NCBI GenBank assembly: GCA_964644135.1
Contig: CAZXWD010000001.1
Location: 17,593 to 81,592 of the forward strand
Direction of reading: 5' to 3'
Length of the DNA: 64,000 nt
Source of the DNA: CAZMOK01 sp964644135
Lineage (GTDB): Bacteria; Bacteroidota; Bacteroidia; Bacteroidales; JAGOPY01
The position numbers and the translations under genes were made by a program. Within the stretch, counting starts at the first letter, position 1; each line of letters opens with the position of its first letter. The notes beneath the pieces are model-generated. The model ran no database searches and was not told the origin of the DNA. It saw nothing but the letters and a program-made list of their open reading frames with translations. Below are positions 50,052 to 59,082 of the stretch, piece after piece.

Positions 50052-51566
50052 TTAAGCAGTGGCAGGCGGTTCAATGATCGCACAGGACTTGCTGTTGTAA
50101 ACAACAAGCATTGTTTCTTTCAGCATCTGGAATTCCTTTCCGTCAACTGAAGTCTGTGCTCTGCCGTCGCCAGTCATACCGTTTTCATAGAAATAAACCA
50201 TATTACGGTTTACTCCCAGGCGGCCACGAGTCCTGATTTCAACGTTCGGCCTGCCCGATTCGTTCTGACTCATGTCAATGAGATAGTAAGTGGAGCTTTG
50301 CGCCAGCTTACCATTTGAAAGCCTTCTGGGATATTTTTCTTCATCATCAAAGGCCGGGTTTTCAACAAAAACGATTGTGTTTCCATTGACATTGATAACC
50401 TGGAAGTTGAAGCCTATTCTTGGTGAGGCTCCACCCGGGGTCTGATCCTGAGTGATGTTGTGGGTGATGTTGTAATAGTTCTTGCCATGAATGGCAGCCT
50501 GCTCGTGGGCGTTTCTCATACCGTCGTTACCGGTTACGGCATAGAAAAGTTGTCCGCCCATATTGACAGATTTCTTCTTTACCATTCCGATTACATCAGA
50601 GAAGTCGTCCCATACAGCCTCGCCATTGGTTCCTGAGGCTTCAACATCGTTGGCTCCGCGGATCTGTTCGATCAGTGCGTCTCCGGAAACAATAGGCATG
50701 CCAGTTTCCTTATCCGTCATGGACGGGGCAGGAAGAAGGTTGCCATAAGAATCCTTCATGGTTGATTTTCCGTGCCATTTGTTGAACTCATCTTCAAGCA
50801 GGAACTGGGCCCGGGCCTGAGATTCGATCCAGAAGATCCATCCCTTTACCGGTTCACCCTTGCTATTTTTGGTCATGTACCACAGTACCCTTTCAGCATT
50901 GGCATCACCGGTAATGGCAGCGCCTTTCCTCTGAATGGTAAAGTGATTGATAAAGCTGTCCGGATAGAATGTCCTTCCGAAGCCCCTGAGAGACCTTTCA
51001 CCGTGCATGGTATAACCACCCCAGCAGGTCTTCACACCCTGTTGCGGAGCTACCCATGTCGACCAGTCAAAAGAATCCCCTGGGAAACACTGGAAGTTGT
51101 ACAGCCAGTATCCGGGTGCTTTCGTTACACCCATTACCCTTGCCTGCTTGCCATTATAAAACATGGCTACCATGTCCGGCTGCAGCATGTTGTCATACAT
51201 TTTCAGGGTAAACCAGCCTCCTTCAGTAGACGATCCTGCCGTAGCAGTTCCTACCTCTGAAGTGCCGGCGATCCGGGCCGCCTTCTGGATCCTTCCCATG
51301 ATATGATACTTCCAGGATTTGCTGTCGATCAGCTCACCTTTAGGCACCATCGGGACGCGGGTTTTATATGCTTCTGTGGTACGTGAAACGGTAAATGCAC
51401 CGTTTGTCGCACCGGCTGTGATGAAAGTCATCAAATGCCTTTTCTCGGCATATTCAATGACCTTGTCAAAGCCCTTTTCTGGATAGTTCTGATGTGCATT
51501 TGTCAGGTTCAACTGAGTTGTGCACTCGTCATTCCAGGTTCCTTCAGTTATTTGAATTTTTGCCAT
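50052..51566 (-). CDS. Major capsid protein
   Basis: 504 residues, within the usual size of HK97-fold capsid proteins of crAss-like phages. Identified mainly by place: it follows portal and scaffold-like genes and carries its own strong terminator. The sequence is mixed alpha/beta with an N-terminal arm (TWNDECTTQLNLTNAHQNYP), a long helix-like KGFDKVIEYAEKRHLMTFIT and aromatic-rich strands (GYWLYNFQCFPGDSFDWSTW). Towards the end NMVYFYENGMTGDG precedes a final strand region (EFQMLKETMLVVYNSKSC) typical of phage capsids ending in a beta domain. No enzymatic motif. Homology was not tested by search. Confidence 0.78.
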   Translation of the reverse strand: MAKIQITEGTWNDECTTQLNLTNAHQNYPEKGFDKVIEYAEKRHLMTFITAGATNGAFTVSRTTEAYKTRVPMVPKGELIDSKSWKYHIMGRIQKAARIAGTSEVGTATAGSSTEGGWFTLKMYDNMLQPDMVAMFYNGKQARVMGVTKAPGYWLYNFQCFPGDSFDWSTWVAPQQGVKTCWGGYTMHGERSLRGFGRTFYPDSFINHFTIQRKGAAITGDANAERVLWYMTKNSKGEPVKGWIFWIESQARAQFLLEDEFNKWHGKSTMKDSYGNLLPAPSMTDKETGMPIVSGDALIEQIRGANDVEASGTNGEAVWDDFSDVIGMVKKKSVNMGGQLFYAVTGNDGMRNAHEQAAIHGKNYYNITHNITQDQTPGGASPRIGFNFQVINVNGNTIVFVENPAFDDEEKYPRRLSNGKLAQSSTYYLIDMSQNESGRPNVEIRTRGRLGVNRNMVYFYENGMTGDGRAQTSVDGKEFQMLKETMLVVYNSKSCAIIEPPATA

Positions 51567-51593
51567 TTTTATTTACGATTAATGGTTTGACAT

Positions 51594-52871
51594 TTATTGA
51601 TCAAGACCATCAACCGCATCATCGTCTATACCTGAAACGTCTCCCAAATCTGAGGGATAGTCCGTTTCATTCGGAGCGAATTGTCTGCTTTGAGCGCCTC
51701 CTGCGTTGGCACCTGGAGCGTTTCTGAACTTCTTACCGTTTTCCTTTTCTATGGCCGAGTTATAGCCTGACCTTGACGCCTCTTTGAGTCGCTTTTCTAC
51801 ATTGGTCATAATGCGCTGTCCGAAAAGATCAAATAACCTTGCCTTTACTTGTGTTTGGGCATTATCATTGTTTTTCGTTAACAGACCCGCTTTTATTTCC
51901 TCACGTAAAAATGCTTTCGTCTTGGCAGGTAATTTCTCACCCATGAATTCTTCCATATCGTCAACGACATTAAGCATAGCATCCTTTTCAGCTTCGGCTT
52001 CCTGGGCTACTCTGCTTTGAATTGCTGTGGTTTTTTCCTCAGCTTCATTCATGAACTGGTCAAAGACCTCGTCTCTTTTGCCCATGATCATGCCGTTTAT
52101 TTTCTTAACGGTTTCGTCGAATTCTCCTTCATCAATCAATTCCTCGATACGGGTAGAGATTTCCTGTTCTGTCTTTAAGTTTTCGGCATTCTTCAGATAG
52201 TCACCTACCTTCTCCTCATCAGACTTTAACAGATAGTCTGTATAAGGCTTGGTTACATCGGCCAAATCTTTTCGTGTTCCGCCACCCTCAAAGAACTTGA
52301 TTATTCCTTGTGTTTCCTCGTCGTACTTTGAGAGATCGAATTCAACTTTTTGACTGGCCTGTTCAAAATGCTTTTTCACTCCTTTTTTGAATTCATCAAA
52401 GGAGTTTCCTTCAAACTCTTCCAGCCCTACTTCTTCAGCTACTCCTGCCCAGTCTACTTTCTCGGTTTGCTTTTTTAGTGCTTTTGCCTTTTCAAGCTGT
52501 GTTTCGAGTTCTGTAGTGTCGAATACATCGTCAGGGCCATCAGCTCCAGTGGAACCTGTCGATCCTGTTTCACCTGTCGGTGCTGTTCCACCTGTTTCAC
52601 CTGTCGGTGCTGTTCCACCTGTTTCACCTGTCGGAGCCGTCGTTCCTGTCGGAGCCGTCGTTCCTGTCGGTGGATTGAACAGATCGTCATCCGGGCCACT
52701 GTTGCCCGTCGGGCCATCATCAGATCCTGTTGAGCCTGTTGATCCGGGAGCTGCTGTTGTTCCTGTAGAGCCTTCTGGTTCGAAATTGTCATCACCTATC
52801 TGTCCAAAAGTATCGTCTTCAAAGGTGTCTTCGTAGCCGGTAGGTTCTTTTTCTGTTTTTGTTTTTGCCAT
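51594..52871 (-). CDS. Scaffold-like protein with Gly/Thr/Pro repeat segment
   Basis: 425 residues. An acidic start is followed at about residues 30-118 by a Gly/Thr/Pro-rich segment with tandem PTGETGGTA units. The rest is a charged helical protein (long E/K coils, for example EKAKALKKQTEKVDWAGVAE, LPAKTKAFLREEIKAGLL). A glycine- and alanine-rich stretch and an acidic tail (DAVDGLDQ) close it. Its place between portal and capsid genes and its helical, acidic nature are typical of scaffold proteins. The Gly/Thr-rich part is unusual for a scaffold. It may be a minor virion protein instead. Confidence 0.6.
   Translation of the reverse strand: MAKTKTEKEPTGYEDTFEDDTFGQIGDDNFEPEGSTGTTAAPGSTGSTGSDDGPTGNSGPDDDLFNPPTGTTAPTGTTAPTGETGGTAPTGETGGTAPTGETGSTGSTGADGPDDVFDTTELETQLEKAKALKKQTEKVDWAGVAEEVGLEEFEGNSFDEFKKGVKKHFEQASQKVEFDLSKYDEETQGIIKFFEGGGTRKDLADVTKPYTDYLLKSDEEKVGDYLKNAENLKTEQEISTRIEELIDEGEFDETVKKINGMIMGKRDEVFDQFMNEAEEKTTAIQSRVAQEAEAEKDAMLNVVDDMEEFMGEKLPAKTKAFLREEIKAGLLTKNNDNAQTQVKARLFDLFGQRIMTNVEKRLKEASRSGYNSAIEKENGKKFRNAPGANAGGAQSRQFAPNETDYPSDLGDVSGIDDDAVDGLDQ
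52564..52674 (-). repeat. 27-base and 18-base tandem repeats in the scaffold-like gene
   Basis: Three near-identical 27-base units (52564-52590, 52591-52617, 52618-52644) encode PTGETGGTA-type nonapeptides, and shorter 18-base units follow at 52645-52674. The near-identity at DNA level points to recent slippage; all units keep the frame. Confidence 0.85.
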
Positions 52872-52882
52872 AATAGAGAGAA

Positions 52883-55072
52883 TTAAGATTTATTTTGTTT
52901 ATCGCTTTTACCTGCGATATTAAGAACTCCTTTTGTAATATCCTGCTGAAGCTTTCCTGCAAGTTTCATCCGCTCAATGTCTTTTTTCTCTTCCCCTTCT
53001 AACTGTATTTTTTCTTTTTCGTGCATCTGGCGGTCCTCACGGTCTTCCCTTGCTGCTTCAATATTTGCTTTTTCCCGTTGTGCTGCACCTTCTTCTTTCA
53101 TCTGTGTCTGTTGATTGGCAATCATGCTTACTTCCTGCCATGCATTTTCGAGTATCGACAATCCTTCATTTACATTTTTTGCCAATTCAAAACCGATCAC
53201 GTCTTTTGTTCTTAAAGTGCCTGCATTGATCTCCCTGTCAAAATAGGGCCTTATGTTCTGTCTTACTTCCTGTTCCTTCTTGCCATCGCTTATGAAGACC
53301 TTGTAATCAAAATTTTGAAGGTCATTAACAGCGTCCAGATAAGTCATCATCATAGATCCGACCAGGTTCTTCGCCGCGTTTCCGTTTAGCCATTCTTTGT
53401 TCGACTTTGTTTTCTCGATTAGCTTGGTAAGTACCCTGGCCATCCATACAGAATGATAAGCAAAAATGTCTTTGGTAATTGAACGGCTGGCCTCAATATT
53501 CTGCATTGCTCCGGTAGCTGTCTGAGAGGCTTTTGTCAATCCTTCCCTGGATTCGTTGATCCCTGTAATCCGGTCTATTGTCCTTTCAATACTGTTTTTC
53601 AGCTCCAGTAACGTGTTAAAACTCATACTCAGTCCCAGATCAAGATCCTTGATCAATGAAAGCGCCTGGTCTATTCCGCTTACCTGTGCCTCATTGCCCT
53701 CTTCAGATGAGTTAACCCTGAGAATGCCATGTTCTGATAAATCATAAATGATTTTTTTGAGTTTTTCACCCTTTGGCTTGTAGGCCTCGTCGTAAACAAA
53801 GACCTTGCCTTTCATCTTTTTGATTTCCCGGACGATCTGGTACATGATGATATTGTAAACCTCCGTCAATTCGTAGGTAAGCTCGGCAATGCTGATCCTC
53901 ATTCCGTCTATTGTTTCTGAAAGACAGAATTCATAGTCGGTTTCAGCTTTGTATTTACCATTACTGCCCTCATAGATGATTTTTCGTTCCAGCGGCTCAG
54001 CCTTAATAAAAATGTCTTCGCCTACCCTGACAACTTCCCACACATCCCATGTGTATAGTTTTTCAAACTTAGTATCACCATTCTCAACTATTCTAATGTC
54101 CCTGTTATTGCCAACTTCTTTCATCCATTCTTTTTCGCTGAGCTCTCTCTTGTAAGGAACGGCAGAATTGTTGCTTTTAGATGTTTTCCAGAATTCAGGT
54201 TTTGGCGCAACAAATTGAATAACATATACAGGTGGCGCGTCTACACCTCCGATATTTCTCCAGCCGACCCGTTCTTCACTATTGCCCTGTTCCTGTTCTT
54301 TTAGTTTGGATCTGTCGGGATCTGAAATAGAAGGCCATTTTGCGAGAATGTCTTTGACGTACATGTATTCCCTGTGTCCATAGAAAGGACTTTTTTCAAC
54401 AAAAGGATCATCTTCCGATTCTTGGTATATTGCATTTTTTGGAGAGATCAGTTTGATTATATCTGTACCGTCAACGTCAGTATCTATCTTAGCCCCACAT
54501 TCACTGACTATGGAGAGGTCTGAAAAAGCTTTTTTTGTCCTGAGTTTGATGTACTGGCTTTCTATTTTATCCTCAAGAATGATCTGCATGATCTTCTCAA
54601 ACTTTTGTTTTGGAGCGAGTTTTTCAAAGACATCCGGATCTTCCGGATCAGGAATTTCCATGTTTCCTAAAACCTTGAATCCGGTTTCCTTTCTTACCGT
54701 TTCGATCTCTTCTTTAAGAAACATCATAGCCGCTTTGCGCTGTATCTTTTTTAGCTTTTCGGTTATGGCTTCACTATTGACTGTGCTTACAATCGGATCG
54801 AGATTAATCGAAAGGTATTCCCCTATTAAAAGTTTGATTTTAGTTCTGCCCAGCTTGTAATCGACATAATCTACAGAGCTTTTGCCTCCGTATTGCTGCA
54901 GAATAAAATTTTTCGATTTGGATTTGACTTTCCCGTTGAACTGATCATACAGTGCGGAAAGAGCTCTTTCCCTTGTCTGTTGCGTGGTCAGGAAGAACTG
55001 AATGGCAGCATCGGCAAATTTTTTCGCCGAGTCCGCATCAACTATTGATAGCAGGTCAGGAAATTGAGGCAT
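52883..55072 (-). CDS. Portal protein
   Basis: 729 residues, the expected size of portals in this phage group. N-terminal helices (SALYDQFNGKVKSKSKNFIL) and a stretch with YKLGRTKIKLLIGEYLSINL are followed by an alpha/beta clip-like middle. After that comes a long helical region (YELTEVYNIIMYQIVREIKK, then SFNTLLELKNSIERTIDRIT and GINESREGLTKASQTATG) like the stem and crown helices of portal proteins. The C-terminus is a glutamine-, glutamate- and lysine-rich barrel-like coil. It sits between the large terminase and the scaffold-like gene. It would form the dodecameric DNA gate. Identification is by place, size and helical pattern. Confidence 0.8.
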   Translation of the reverse strand: MPQFPDLLSIVDADSAKKFADAAIQFFLTTQQTRERALSALYDQFNGKVKSKSKNFILQQYGGKSSVDYVDYKLGRTKIKLLIGEYLSINLDPIVSTVNSEAITEKLKKIQRKAAMMFLKEEIETVRKETGFKVLGNMEIPDPEDPDVFEKLAPKQKFEKIMQIILEDKIESQYIKLRTKKAFSDLSIVSECGAKIDTDVDGTDIIKLISPKNAIYQESEDDPFVEKSPFYGHREYMYVKDILAKWPSISDPDRSKLKEQEQGNSEERVGWRNIGGVDAPPVYVIQFVAPKPEFWKTSKSNNSAVPYKRELSEKEWMKEVGNNRDIRIVENGDTKFEKLYTWDVWEVVRVGEDIFIKAEPLERKIIYEGSNGKYKAETDYEFCLSETIDGMRISIAELTYELTEVYNIIMYQIVREIKKMKGKVFVYDEAYKPKGEKLKKIIYDLSEHGILRVNSSEEGNEAQVSGIDQALSLIKDLDLGLSMSFNTLLELKNSIERTIDRITGINESREGLTKASQTATGAMQNIEASRSITKDIFAYHSVWMARVLTKLIEKTKSNKEWLNGNAAKNLVGSMMMTYLDAVNDLQNFDYKVFISDGKKEQEVRQNIRPYFDREINAGTLRTKDVIGFELAKNVNEGLSILENAWQEVSMIANQQTQMKEEGAAQREKANIEAAREDREDRQMHEKEKIQLEGEEKKDIERMKLAGKLQQDITKGVLNIAGKSDKQNKS

Positions 55073-55114
55073 ATCTTATGTTTGATACAAAGCAAAGAAA
55101 AAAACAAAGTATAG

Positions 55115-57160
55115 TCAAATATCCCACATGTCTTGGTTTACTCCTGCAAACTTCTTGTAAACGTCTTCCATCTCTTTTAATTCTTCAAAAGAAATGTCGG
55201 AAATATCTGTTATTTGTCCTCCAATATCTTGATAATATGGTAGATCTGAAACGGTTTTACGATCCTGATCGTTCTGCCGTGGTTTTTTAGACCGGTCAAT
55301 GATTCGCATTAAAGCATATCCTATCGCATCGACATTGTCCCAGTCAGTTCCTATGTTTTCTTCATCATAAGCAATGAAGTTATTAATGATCTCACCAAAC
55401 CAGCACTGACTGATAAAGTCAACTACCCATGTCTGAAGGATACCCATCATTCTGGGTTTGCTGAACATATTCATTTTTACGCCAAAGTCATGGTTCTGTT
55501 TCGTGTCCGGAGAATCAAATGATTTGGGTCTTGGACTGAGGTATCTTTTTCCTTCGTTCTTCTTGAAGTAGTCTATGATCAGATCATATTCCGCACTCAA
55601 CATAGCATCTTTAATCGTATTCCAGGCAATGGCGATCATTAAAGATATTTCATAGAAATGTTCTTTCCTGGGCGGACGCTTCATATAATGGACTATCGGA
55701 ACGATACCGTAATAGTCTGTGTCGAAATCAACATCTCTGAGATCACGAAGCACCACACAGGATCCCAATGAATCAGAAGTTGTCGTTTGGTCCTCGTTAT
55801 AACTGTCAATGCCTAAAGTGTCCAGGTGCCGGTATTCGGGTTTGGGGAGCCCTCCGTCGAGCACCTCGATACGCCTCCATTCAGGATCTTTTTTCCTGGC
55901 AGGACGTATTGTGACTTTGCGGGGAATTTCGATATCACCCATTTCATCGCGCACCCATTCAAGAACATACTCCTTGTACCTGGGCGGTTCGGAATCAATA
56001 CGCTGGTTCTGGCCATAGAGAAGATCATTATCAAAGTTGTTCGATCCGGAAGAGGTAAAGACTTCTTCAACGTTTAATGGATATTTTTGGTTCCATTCGA
56101 TGAGCGCTTTTTTGTTTGGGTTCTTTGCCCTTATTACTCTTCCTTCGAGGATCTTTTCTTTTGAGGCCCTGACATCTTCTACACCGATAAGCTGTTCATC
56201 GGAAACATCCGGATATTGAGCTCTGATGTTTGGAAGCTTTTCGGCTTTGGTTCCGTCCGGATTTTTCGCCCCGCCGTAATAAGGGAAAAAGTACCGTTGG
56301 CCACCAATGAAAAACCTTCTGAGGCCATAACTTTCCGCGTGATACCAAAGTTCTTTAAATGCCTTACTGCCTGTTAAAACATTGCCACCGGTTCCGTAAA
56401 AGTAAAATGTTCCAAGTGTTTCCTCGCCAAGTTCCAATGCCGGCCTGATCGATTCGTATCCCTGTGCTGCTTTGGCAAATTGTCCTGTCTCTTCCATGAT
56501 CACATCATGAAAAAATTCGCCCTCAAGTTTAGTTGCATGGTCACTCATAGTGGCGAATTGAGTAATGGAGCTGATCAGCGGCTCATAAGATCCCTGGCTG
56601 TTTTCATACTCATAACCGATCTCTAATGTATCATCGTTCCTGCGTAGCCAGTTTAGTTTCAGTTCCGGCGGGACATTGTTAAACGAAGAGTATAGTTTTT
56701 GCCTGAAGCCTTTGACATATTTTTCAAGACCGGCAGCTACACCCATCCTGTAGTCCGGAATAAAACGATATCCCCAGCTGCCTAAAACATTTCCAACGAT
56801 TGACAGGCCTTTTCTTCTTGCTTTTGGAATAACAAGGCCTGGTTCCCGGTACTTCTTTACTTCGTAGATCTCTTTGAACAGTTCATAATGAACATCGATA
56901 AAATCAGGATATACACTTCCGTGCAACCCTTTGATGATATTGAAATTCAAATGATAATAATAAAAAGGCGGAATCCATATTCCGCCAGTTGTGTACCCGT
57001 TTTCCAGGTAATAGAATTGTTCGAGCCACCATTCTTCCCACAGACTTGTTCCTACACATTTAGGATTGGAAACAGAATCGGCAAAGATTGGAATGTTTCC
57101 GGCTACAGGTTTTGGATTAAACCCCTTGTCCTTGATTATCGGAACGTAATTATCCGACAC
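55115..57160 (-). CDS. terL: Large terminase subunit (packaging ATPase-nuclease)
   Basis: 681 residues. The N-terminal ATPase has a basic Walker A-like loop (VIPKARRKGLSIVGN at about 110), the deviant type seen in terminases, and a Walker B with catalytic Glu pair (FFHDVIMEETGQF). The C-terminal RNase H-like nuclease has LGIDSYNEDQTTT (first Asp, in the right place after the linker), a later DLIIDYFKKNEGKRYL and a closing GTDWDNVDAIGYALMRI, matching the acidic cluster of TerL nucleases. It overlaps the upstream 185-residue gene by 11 bases and is followed by the portal gene. It cuts and pumps DNA into the prohead. The assignment is secure. Confidence 0.87.
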   Translation of the reverse strand: MSDNYVPIIKDKGFNPKPVAGNIPIFADSVSNPKCVGTSLWEEWWLEQFYYLENGYTTGGIWIPPFYYYHLNFNIIKGLHGSVYPDFIDVHYELFKEIYEVKKYREPGLVIPKARRKGLSIVGNVLGSWGYRFIPDYRMGVAAGLEKYVKGFRQKLYSSFNNVPPELKLNWLRRNDDTLEIGYEYENSQGSYEPLISSITQFATMSDHATKLEGEFFHDVIMEETGQFAKAAQGYESIRPALELGEETLGTFYFYGTGGNVLTGSKAFKELWYHAESYGLRRFFIGGQRYFFPYYGGAKNPDGTKAEKLPNIRAQYPDVSDEQLIGVEDVRASKEKILEGRVIRAKNPNKKALIEWNQKYPLNVEEVFTSSGSNNFDNDLLYGQNQRIDSEPPRYKEYVLEWVRDEMGDIEIPRKVTIRPARKKDPEWRRIEVLDGGLPKPEYRHLDTLGIDSYNEDQTTTSDSLGSCVVLRDLRDVDFDTDYYGIVPIVHYMKRPPRKEHFYEISLMIAIAWNTIKDAMLSAEYDLIIDYFKKNEGKRYLSPRPKSFDSPDTKQNHDFGVKMNMFSKPRMMGILQTWVVDFISQCWFGEIINNFIAYDEENIGTDWDNVDAIGYALMRIIDRSKKPRQNDQDRKTVSDLPYYQDIGGQITDISDISFEELKEMEDVYKKFAGVNQDMWDI

Positions 57161-57707
57161 TTCGCTGGTTTTGTTTTATGATCGATGCCATTTTCTGCCT
57201 GTACATATCCCTGTTTGCCATGAATTTTTCTATAAGGCTTATTTTTTTTCCTCCTTTTAGTTTCAGCTCTTCTTCTTCCTTTTCAATCCTGTCTTCGATC
57301 TGGCCAAGCTTTGTTTCGATAAGTGTGCTCGAGGCCATGATGTTTTTAACTTCAGTCGAGTTGGTAGCACCGTAAAGCTGCGCATTAAGAAGGGTGAGCT
57401 TACTGAGCAGAAGATCTCTTAACTCATGCCAATAGCTGTAGGTAATGGATTTGTATTCGTCAACGGCAAGGGCAACCAGATCATCCTCTTCCGGATCGTG
57501 ACCGTCATCATCCCAAAGTCTTCTGATTGCCATCTTTTTTCGTTCGTCAAAGGGCTTTCTGCGATAAGGCGAATCGATAGGATCATAGACCAGGATTATG
57601 TAAAGGACGTTTTTCTTTTTTATCTTGGAAAGAACGGTACAGAGCTTTAAAGCTTCTTCCCGGATGATAAGATCGTTTTTCTCGTCAAAAAAGAAAGTAC
57701 TGGCCAT
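57150..57707 (-). CDS. Possible small terminase or terminase-associated protein
   Basis: 185 residues, largely helical and charged. KIKKKNVLYIILVYDPIDSP is a strand-rich opening. RKKMAIRRLWDDDGHDPEED and ELRDLLLSKLTLLNAQLYG are helical, followed by the coil TLIETKLGQIEDRIEKEEEE and a C-terminal DMYRQKMASIIKQNQ. No family was recognised. The position directly upstream of the large terminase with an 11-base overlap makes small terminase a reasonable guess, but the DNA-binding motif is not obvious. It could be a head-completion protein. Confidence 0.45.
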   Translation of the reverse strand: MASTFFFDEKNDLIIREEALKLCTVLSKIKKKNVLYIILVYDPIDSPYRRKPFDERKKMAIRRLWDDDGHDPEEDDLVALAVDEYKSITYSYWHELRDLLLSKLTLLNAQLYGATNSTEVKNIMASSTLIETKLGQIEDRIEKEEEELKLKGGKKISLIEKFMANRDMYRQKMASIIKQNQRSVG

Positions 57708-57738
57708 AAGAGATCTAATTTGTCGTAAAAATAAAAAA

Positions 57739-57761
57739 AACGCTGACCATTAGCCAGCGTT
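57739..57761 (-). terminator. Intrinsic terminator before the terminase operon
   Basis: On the minus strand a seven-pair stem (aacgctg/cagcgtt) with a nine-base loop runs into eight T. It begins 23 bases after the stop of the 102-residue gene, so it separates the accessory block at the right from the packaging and structural genes. Confidence 0.75.
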
Positions 57762-57783
57762 TGAAAATCTGTTAAATTAAACA

Positions 57784-58092
57784 TCAGGGTTTGTGCTTGC
57801 CTTCAACGCCCCGTGCCTTTCTGTCTTTGGTTCTTTTTTCGAACCACATCAGCGCCTCTTCCATCTTCGTTATGGCAATCGAGTTTTCCCTGCAGGGAAA
57901 CATTTCGGCAAGTCCTTTGGTCCGGTCGATAAGGATCTTTAAAAGCTCCTCGTTGGTCGTTCCGTCCCTGACCGTTTTAAGTTTTTCAGGATTTTGCTCG
58001 TCTTTTTCTTTGTGGATGAACTGAACTGTCTGTCCGGTTCCTCCTTCAAAGTCTTCTGCAATGTAGGTGTGTCGTGGTACAATGATCTTCAT
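57784..58092 (-). CDS. Acb2/Tad1-like hairpin-domain protein (candidate nucleotide sponge)
   Basis: 102 residues. The N-terminal half is beta-like (RHTYIAEDFEGGTGQTVQFI). The C-terminal half is a helical hairpin: LLKILIDRTKGLAEMFPCRE, then SIAITKMEEALMWFEKRT, ending TKDRKARGVEGKHKP. The run 'P.rEnslAiTKlEEAlmW..kR...R..RGVEGtH' is the pattern I know from the Acb2/Tad1 hairpin family. Characterised members are phage sponges that bind cyclic oligonucleotides (CBASS) or gcADPR-type signals (Thoeris) and block bacterial immunity. The pattern match is by eye. The gene starts 18 bases after the PD-(D/E)XK gene and is followed by a terminator, so it ends the accessory operon. Many family members remain uncharacterised, so the ligand is unknown. 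Confidence 0.6.
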   Translation of the reverse strand: MKIIVPRHTYIAEDFEGGTGQTVQFIHKEKDEQNPEKLKTVRDGTTNEELLKILIDRTKGLAEMFPCRENSIAITKMEEALMWFEKRTKDRKARGVEGKHKP

Positions 58093-58110
58093 GTTAAAAA
58101 TTTTTAAGGT

Positions 58111-59082
58111 TTAGAAATCGTCAATATCGATATCGTAATTGTATTCGTACTTGGTATCTGTCCGGATAAGCGCCTTGCCTTCTTCCCTGGAAAGTTTGAT
58201 GTAATTATCATATAGTTTGCGGAACTTAATGGAATTGAGCCTTCTGTAGTTTAACATATCGGCAATAAGCGATGGGATGAAAAATACCGGAAACACACTT
58301 ATCTCAGCCGAGGTGATCAGGTTCGGTTTGAATTCGTGATCGTCATTGGTCTTGACAAAAACAATGTTTAAAGACCCTATCTTAACCTTATAGGTTATCA
58401 TTGCCATTAGGGCATATGCATTCAACTGGATCGTGTAATGATTGTAGTTGCAGTCTTCAATATGGTCTACAGGTGGCAGCATATAACGATTGTAAACCTT
58501 TTCAATCTTCTCATCATTGATCTTGTTTGAACTGAATTGAATTCCCTGGGCAAGATTTGTCTTAAAATCATACATGTCCAGTATCAATCCGTTATCATCG
58601 TTATAGGCTTGCCTTCTGCCTTTGACAAGGTCTGTTGTTCCTGCAAGCAATTCTTTTTGATAATAAATGACCTGTTCCGGATAGATCATGTCTTTTTCAC
58701 CGTCCCAGAGCGTTTCCTTCTTGAACTTTTCAAGGGCCCTGTCGAGCACTTTCGATTTTGAGGTTCCTACAATAAAGAAATTTTCACACAAGCCGTGAAT
58801 GAACGTTCCATGGTCCAGGCCTTTGTTTTTCTTTCGTTTCCACTCTTCCCTGATCTCAATAGATTTATTCTTTACCTCGTGTGGAAACCGCTTTTTCGCT
58901 ACAGGAGAAGATACTCCTTTTTCTTTTGCAATAGCTGCAGCAGCCATATTCAAGGATATGACCTTTTCCGGAAAAGGAGTTTTGAAAGGACTTAAAAAGC
59001 TGGACACGCTTTCGTATTCGCGTCCAGCCCTGTCAAAATATCTATGTTCATTCGGTTCTAAAAGAACTTCTTCTTTAAACAT
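58111..59082 (-). CDS. PD-(D/E)XK nuclease (RecB/Cas4-like exonuclease)
   Basis: 323 residues. HRYFDRAGREYESVSSFLSP opens the domain, as in the giant protein's nuclease domain. GLDHGTFIHGLCENFF supplies the conserved His. ELLAGTTDLVKGRR and LDMYDFKTNLAQG give the catalytic pattern D-(Xn)-D-F-K. A later NHYTIQLNAYALMAM is the 'hQL.~Y' motif of RecB-type nucleases. It is likely a phage exonuclease acting with the Sak4-like/SSB annealing pair, or an enzyme trimming host DNA. The ATG overlaps the stop of the upstream gene by one base (TAATG), so translation is coupled. The family call is firm; polarity and partner are unknown. Confidence 0.8.
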   Translation of the reverse strand: MFKEEVLLEPNEHRYFDRAGREYESVSSFLSPFKTPFPEKVISLNMAAAAIAKEKGVSSPVAKKRFPHEVKNKSIEIREEWKRKKNKGLDHGTFIHGLCENFFIVGTSKSKVLDRALEKFKKETLWDGEKDMIYPEQVIYYQKELLAGTTDLVKGRRQAYNDDNGLILDMYDFKTNLAQGIQFSSNKINDEKIEKVYNRYMLPPVDHIEDCNYNHYTIQLNAYALMAMITYKVKIGSLNIVFVKTNDDHEFKPNLITSAEISVFPVFFIPSLIADMLNYRRLNSIKFRKLYDNYIKLSREEGKALIRTDTKYEYNYDIDIDDF

